A DNA stretch of 64,000 bases from Turritopsis dohrnii (Eukaryota > Cnidaria > Hydrozoa > Anthoathecata > Oceaniidae): assembly GCA_027922465.2 (NCBI GenBank), contig BQMF02000488.1, positions 62,001 through 126,000 on the forward strand, in the 5' to 3' direction. A model generated the notes under the pieces. That model was not told where the DNA came from and did no database searches. It saw only the letters and a list, made by a program, of their open reading frames with translations. Positions 59,201-64,000 of this stretch are shown one piece after another. Within the stretch, counting starts at the first letter, position 1. Each line of letters opens with the position of its first letter. Made by a program: the position numbers and the translations under genes.

Positions 59201-60759
59201 GTAAAAGGATCATGAATATCGTTCGAATTCGAGAAAGTTCGATTTAAGTTTATTGAGGATGATGCCAGCTTCTTTATTCCGTGACGATCATCTTTATTCT
59301 GTGAAGACCAACTGAGATGAACTTTTCAATATCACATGGAACTATGCTTGTCGTTTGTGCTTTAGAATATGAAAGCAATCACCAAGAAGGCCGAACAAAC
59401 AATAACAGAGAAAGGTGAAATGTATATGAAAGTATGTTGAATCGCCATCTTCATGTTAGATAGTATTCTTTGTCAATGGTTTGGTGGTATTATCTTTCAA
59501 CATCGACATTGTTAGTGATGCTATTCATACATCTGCTCAAATGTTGCATTTTTCTTTTCAGAAACAGCTTCACGATAAACTTCAGCAATATATCTTAAAT
59601 TGTTGCGTGCTGTCACCGAGTCAGAATCACCAGGTGCTTCTATCCTTGATCGCGTTTGATGTTAAAGAAATGACCTCCCATTTATTTGAGCTTGGTAAGC
59701 AGTACCAAATGATTGAAGACAAAACGTTGATTCTAAAAGAGATAATTGAGGAGGTACTGACATATATTGCATGTTTTGTTATTTAAGCGGTTTTTAAACT
59801 GTTATGCGTATATCATTATTGTCGTAACTTTTAGAATCTGTTATTCATAAATGAGCTGTGGAAATCAAAACATCTTTCTGATGAGCGCATCATACAATTT
59901 CTCAAAGATATATCATTACGTGTGTAAGAGTTCTTTAAATTTAGTAGCTTTAGTAAATAAATGAGCTGAGACGTCCATCTTTTAAGGTGACATTGCCTAA
60001 GTCAACCTAAGCAACACCAAAAGTGCCTTCGTCAAAGTGATTACAATGAAGTGATGCAAACCTTTTGTACTATTTAAATATAAGTTCAGGACTAGATGGT
60101 AAAATACTGACCTAACTTGAAGGTATGAACACATTGAATGAGTCTGTATATTCTACGAAAGCTCACAGTTTAAACTATAAAATTGTACAAAACTTACTGT
60201 GGAGGAGTACATTTCTAAAGAAAATTTCACAAAAATATACAATTCATTTCAATGAAGATGCACTTTGAAACCGAGGTTGGATGTGCTAATTAGGTCAAGA
60301 CATTATTCAGGAAATCTATGTTGACCAATTTACAGAAATGGTAATCTATTTCAGATCACCAGCTGAGGTTGAAGAGATGAGTAAACGTGTCTTCGGTGAT
60401 GAAAGAACCATCTCCTTTCAAGAAATATTCAAGTAATTATGTACATCAATTTCTTATAACAAGGTCAAATAAAATCAAAATCATTGCGAGATAAATCTCA
60501 GTCAGTTAGTTTCAATCTATGAAACTTTATCCCTGTTATTTCGTTCATGAATTACTATGGAAACATTTCACATTTTTCGTGTTAGTTATCTAATTACGGA
60601 GCACGAAGAACAAGCAAGTTTGCCATCACCTGAAAAACCGACTGTGGCAAGAAAAAGAAAACAGTAAGCCCTTTTATTTTATCGGGATAGTTATTTCTGT
60701 ATCAGCATCATCCACCCTCATTCCTTATGTTTTATGGTTTTAGAACTAAGAAAAAATAG
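53250..60759 (+). CDS. Helical/coiled-coil protein, probably C-terminal half of the EVC2-like gene
   Basis: Twenty-one exons in phase: 53250-53385, 53454-53528, 53640-53945, 54547-54626, 54691-54850, 54923-54998, 55062-55162, 55302-55398, 55569-55753, 55834-55931, 56014-56109, 58474-58546, 58622-58696, 58790-58888, 58980-59102, 59366-59431, 59562-59753, 59835-59923, 60355-60432, 60586-60663, 60744-60759; 765 residues from the ATG at 53251. Mostly amphipathic helices (EISKQQEKEQEAHDQKMDE; FIHELEQVADYLEHAI; ILISELKATLHELISKL), few prolines, basic C-terminus RKRKQTKKK. No catalytic motif. The segment STKPIIEKLYSDGLITTETK resembles the early cytosolic part of limbin, and joined to the preceding entry the product would be about 1360 residues, near limbin's ~1300. 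EVC2 works in Hedgehog signalling at the ciliary base. If read alone it is an uncharacterised coiled-coil protein. AATAAA near 60990 is a likely poly(A) signal. Confidence 0.6.
56304..57191 (-). CDS. Seven-transmembrane receptor (GPCR-like), intronless, nested antisense
   Basis: A 295-residue single-exon frame inside the 2.36-kb intron 56110-58473 of the opposite-strand helical gene. Seven hydrophobic segments: about 27-54 (VILVILFTFCITTNFLSLIF), 63-80 (FLSNYIANLIGSS), 102-122, 145-170 (TILIIWLLAAFIATALCILL), 174-194, 222-240 (ILKITSIAYMLVSFLG) and 258-280 (WICLFLLEPIVFLW). N-terminus has an NNS glycosylation site; basic loops face inside (STYRKHK, WKTKSARRK). TM1 TN and TM2 LSNYIANL echo class-A receptors, but DRY is replaced by STYRK and NPxxY by EPIVF, so the subfamily is unclear. 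Intronless class-A-like receptors are common in invertebrates. Ligand unknown. Confidence 0.6.
   Translation of the reverse strand: MKNNSELTNMDAVCEHMYFHGNSLYKNLQIVILVILFTFCITTNFLSLIFTLTDKILMKYMVNQMFLSNYIANLIGSSSFLASELHHTKDGITRFNCRDHLDFNFLINTTVLVNIFSIVYSTYRKHKSITNSEVASLTMTKRNVLKTILIIWLLAAFIATALCILLVYTSRRTYLLTLMGFAEVSIGVALTYLWKLRQYLRKHKNTSMPIVSVNQINRSLSILKITSIAYMLVSFLGSVRSESLIDSKNKISFTSFVWLVRAKWICLFLLEPIVFLWKTKSARRKIANIFKKSRT
57192..58473. repeat. Intron remainder with TTGTTCTTATTTT repeats
   Basis: About 57860-58290 contains at least six copies of TTGTTCTTATTTT or its shortened form and TATAAGAAC at the edges (ACGTTTTTTTATAAGAAC left; GTTATAAAATAAAAAGCGTG right), suggesting a decayed element. 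A 90-bp segment at about 57660-57745 (AAAATTGTACAGAACTTACTG...AATTCATTTCAATGA) recurs at 60178-60257. Confidence 0.5.
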
Positions 60760-61834
60760 ACGTTGTTTGAAATCTTGTGGAACATAATATGGAAGTCCCA
60801 TGAAGTGTTTTACTGTTGTAAGACGAGACAACTTTCAATTTCTTTCTAAATGTTTGTAACTGGTATTTGGATCGAAGATTATCTTCAACAGTTCACTGTG
60901 ATTGACCAATCTAACGTTAATTAAGCACTTCTTAGCCGCTGCTATGGAGCATGGATCTTTTTATTAAAATCAGACGTATTTGCCTCCAGAATAAATGTTT
61001 ATGAAAAACTTATTTATTTCAATATTTATTGAATAACTTTTTAACTAGAATGGCTTAAACACTTTTATAATAGATTTTTAGCATTATTTTGTGCAGGACA
61101 TTTTGTTATTTATTGCATACATCGAATGGAAGAACTAACTATGCTAACTACAGTCAGTGATGATAAGCTTGGCATCAGGATTATGAAGTTCCCAACTACA
61201 CAGAAAAAGATTGAAAGTCAGCGTTTGACTTATCGAAGTTTTGCCTAAAATGATTTCACAAAAATAATAAAAATATCATAAAATGATTTCTAGGTATTTA
61301 TGGATTTGTATAAGTGTTGAAATATTTTTAATTGTAAATAGAATGTACATAATGTAAATATATGTAGTATTTGCCATGTATTTAACAAATGATGATGTCA
61401 TGATTTTCTTGTTGTTTTTTTTATTTGGCTTTTATGTAATTATTTCGAAAGGATAAGGATGATGTAATTGAACCTGATTTTTGTTGTCTGAAGCTCTTAG
61501 TTATGGTTTGAATTTTGGGGAATAGAGCATAGAATGTGAGGGATGTTTAACTTCACAGTTAAATGAAAGATTCATCAATATCTGAAAGCTTTATGCGTGT
61601 GTGACGTCATGTGGCGTCATGCGTCATGTGTCAATCTTTGATTTTCTAGAATAGTTTTAAGAGAGACTGTGGCATGGTGTGTTTTTTTCAAGGTTCATTT
61701 CTTTTGCTTGACAAAACCTCGATGTTCCAAACCAAAAAAACATAGTTTTGACCACGAAGTAATAGTTTTGTAAGGTAAACTATAAGATGAGTGATTTCAC
61801 TTCGAATGTTTGTTAGGATAGTGACAGCAGCAGG
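60760..61834. other. Intergenic region before PYCR
   Basis: No coding exon seen. AATAAA near 60990 probably ends the upstream gene. A cluster TGACGTCATGTGGCGTCATGCGTCATGTG at 61600-61630 contains a CRE-like TGACGTCA palindrome and sits about 230 bp before the PYCR start; a promoter role is inferred. Confidence 0.45.
61600..61630. promoter_or_regulatory. CRE-like GTCATG cluster upstream of PYCR
   Basis: TGACGTCA palindrome followed by two more GCGTCATG/GTCATGTG half-sites within 31 bp. CREB/ATF-type factors bind TGACGTCA in animals, and ATF4 is known to drive proline-synthesis genes in vertebrates. Functional use here is a guess. Confidence 0.3.
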
Positions 61835-63535
61835 ATGGATGGGAAAACTGTAGGCTTCATAGGAGGTGGAAATATGGCGTTTGCAATCGCAAAAGGATTG
61901 GTTGTCAGTGGTGTTGTGAAAGCCGATAAAATCATTGCAAGTGCAAAAACACAGACCAGATTAGAAACAGTATGGAAGGTAATTGTTTTTGTTTTTTTGA
62001 AGATTGTTCAAATTGATTGACTTTGAAATGTTTCTAGATGTTCCTTTTCAGGAGCTTGGGACGAAAACTACACTTTCGAATGTTGAAGTGGTTAACTTTG
62101 CTGACATAGTTTTTCTTGCTGTAAAACCTCACATTTTACCAGGAGTATTGGATGAATTAACCTCCCAAACCAAATCCTTTAAAAATTTGTTTGTATCAGT
62201 AGCAGCGGGTGTGACCCTGGATTTCATGCAAGAGGTGATATAGGCGTTTCGTTCTGTTGTTATCAAGCGCAAAGAAAAATATTTTTTTTATTTTCTACGA
62301 TGCATAACTCTTCATAATTTCGTCGCTCATTAGAAACTTTGTGGCGCCCGAGTAATTCGAACGATGACAAATACGCCATGTTTAGTTCAGTCGGGCGTTG
62401 TTGTCTACAGTTGCGGAAAGGAATGTTCGCAAAGTGACAGTGACATACTGCAATCCATGCTGGGCGTTGTTGGTTGGTACTTCTCCTTCGTAGTTCATCT
62501 ACGTATCTTTCCTACACGGGCGCTATATTTCTGATGTTTTCATATGGAATGTCAAGAAATACCAGACTCTCCTCCTGGGTTGCCATATTTCCGTTTCTTA
62601 TATGCAGATGATTTCGTTGATTTCAGGTTATGTGGAAGAAGTTGAGGAGAAACAGATCGATGCAATGTCATCGTTGATGGGGTGCAGTATCGCTTGGTTT
62701 TTATCAGTGATCGAGGCAATGAGTGATGGCGGTGTTAAAGATGGCGTTCCGAGACAGATTTCATACAAGCTTGTTGCGAAAGCCATGGAAGGGGCAGCTA
62801 AATTATATTGTGAATCTGGAAAACATGTTGGTCAGGTACACACCTTGTTCAGTTTTATATATTTGAAAAGTATTTATTTTTTGTTACGCTTGTCAGATTT
62901 GTTATCTAAACGTAGAAGTTAATGTTGAAGCATATTATCGCTGAACTTTCTGCTCTCGTTTACTTTCATGGCTGTCTTATGTCACGTTCCCACTTGTTCT
63001 TCATTTTAAACGTAGTTGTTCCATTGATGGGTTTTTAGATTCCATACAAACAAACTATTTCTACTATAGTTTGTCTTATTCACGTTTTGATCACATGATG
63101 TTAAATAGCTACTTACGATTGGTTAGAATTTTGTCATGTGATCGAAAAGTGTGCAAAACAAACAAACAACCTCTTTAAAACATCAAAAAGAAAATTAACA
63201 AAACACTTGACAATAAGAAAGGAAAGAATGTTCTTTAATCACGTGATTTCAATTTTGTTAAGATCATCGAAATATCATATTTCTATGTCCTATGTTAAGA
63301 TCAAGGAACGAATGAAATTGTTAGGTCTTCAGACTCTGTGTGTTTAATGGTTCTATGAAGGCTAAAGGTTTATTGTTTTCTGTTTTGTGTAAATTAGTTA
63401 AAAGACGAAGTGACGTCACCTAGCGGTTCAACCATCTGTGGATTGTATGAGTTAGAACAAGCTGGTGTAAGAGGAGCGTTCATGAAAGCTGTAGGAGCTG
63501 CAACCAAGAGAAATAAAGAGCTTGGCAGCCAGTAA
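61835..63535 (+). CDS. PYCR3: Pyrroline-5-carboxylate reductase, PYCR3-like
   Basis: Last step of proline synthesis: reduces 1-pyrroline-5-carboxylate to L-proline with NAD(P)H. Five exons in phase: 61835-61978, 62052-62234, 62334-62472, 62627-62835, 63398-63535; 270 residues, the family's usual length. N-terminal Rossmann fold [54 protein letters not shown] (family MPNTP); catalytic helical domain [14 protein letters not shown] and the P5CR signature [20 protein letters not shown] (usually SPGGTT). The C-terminus AAT.R.KEL resembles vertebrate PYCR3 more than the mitochondrial PYCR1/2, and there is no mitochondrial presequence before the Rossmann motif, so it is probably cytosolic. The ATG at 61835 lies immediately before the nucleotide-binding strand. 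Confidence 0.93.
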
Positions 63536-64000
63536 CCGTTGACAAGATGAATGAATTTATGTAGCGAATTTATAAATTCAAAATAGAATGGAATCGAACT
63601 ATCTAGATTGGCAACCTCGTTTGGATAATGATCCACATCCCCCATCTTCTCCAGATGAAACTTTCGAAACCCTGGGTTTCATGTTTAGGTGAAACATAAG
63701 ACCTTTCTGACGAATTTTAGTCACTTTTCTCCCAACGCATTTTACCGGTCGATACATACTTTAAAGCTAAGTGTCCACTGAAAGAAAATTTGCGTTGTCG
63801 CAAATGATCCTCGCAAAAAATATCAATTCTTGTTTAGTGGACACACGTTTGGAATCCAAAACACCTGCTTATCGTTAATTTCTGTTGCGTACTTTTTGCG
63901 ATAGGAAATGAAAAAATTTTCAATTGCAAAACTAATTCCATCGCAAAAAAATCTTGATATCAAAGAAAAGCCGATATATGAACAACTGAAAAAATCTAAA
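63536..64000. other. PYCR 3' flank and start of a repeat
   Basis: No gene. The last ~240 bp contain AAGTGTCCACTGAAAGAAAATTTGCG (from 63771) and TTTAGTGGACAC (63834), inverted motifs typical of a MITE, cut by the window edge. Confidence 0.4.

Overview
The window is AT-rich animal nuclear DNA. Genes are split by many short GT-AG introns and interrupted by a dense load of DNA transposons and MITEs. The mix (Kolobok-type TTAA elements, an ISL2EU-type element, hAT and Harbinger pieces, a LINE with a restriction-like endonuclease, a tRNA-derived SINE) together with a single-exon GPCR suggests an early-branching invertebrate. A cnidarian, perhaps hydrozoan, is my best guess; the species is an inference and cannot be read from the sequence. 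Exon boundaries were placed by hand from splice sites, codon phase and similarity to remembered protein families. Layout: 1-2083 hAT transposase (5' end cut by the window); 2084-9399 mainly nested transposon debris (an 18-bp-TIR element, a TA-flanked MITE, a Harbinger MITE, a 5'-truncated LINE, a THAP-carrying Kolobok element); 9400-17418 DDX10-type DEAD-box RNA helicase (+), with a decayed Kolobok transposon in its first visible intron; 20814-24058 lebercilin (LCA5) family gene (+); 25508-28810 a complete young LINE with poly(A) tail and 11-bp target-site duplication; 29249-30156 a TTAA element with a P2X7-ballast-like remnant; 32808-37949 a CDC25 phosphatase gene (-) in 17 exons; 39611-43466 a complete two-gene ISL2EU-type transposon (THAP/DDE transposase plus SWIM-YqaJ-PHD protein); 44030-44335 a tRNA-derived SINE; 47149-60759 a membrane protein followed by a helical/coiled-coil region, probably one EVC2/limbin-like gene (+), with a 7-TM receptor gene nested antisense in one intron; 61835-63535 pyrroline-5-carboxylate reductase (+). 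The host genes are housekeeping or ciliary: ribosome biogenesis (DDX10), cilium (lebercilin and the EVC2-like protein), cell cycle (CDC25) and proline synthesis (PYCR). They look like independent neighbours, not a pathway cluster. The most informative structures are the mobile elements. Two carry perfect or near-perfect hallmarks of recent insertion (LINE and ISL2EU). One 378-bp TTAA MITE lies exactly on an exon/intron boundary of the EVC2-like gene. I found no CRISPR, no rRNA, no free-standing tRNA gene and no bacterial-style operon.
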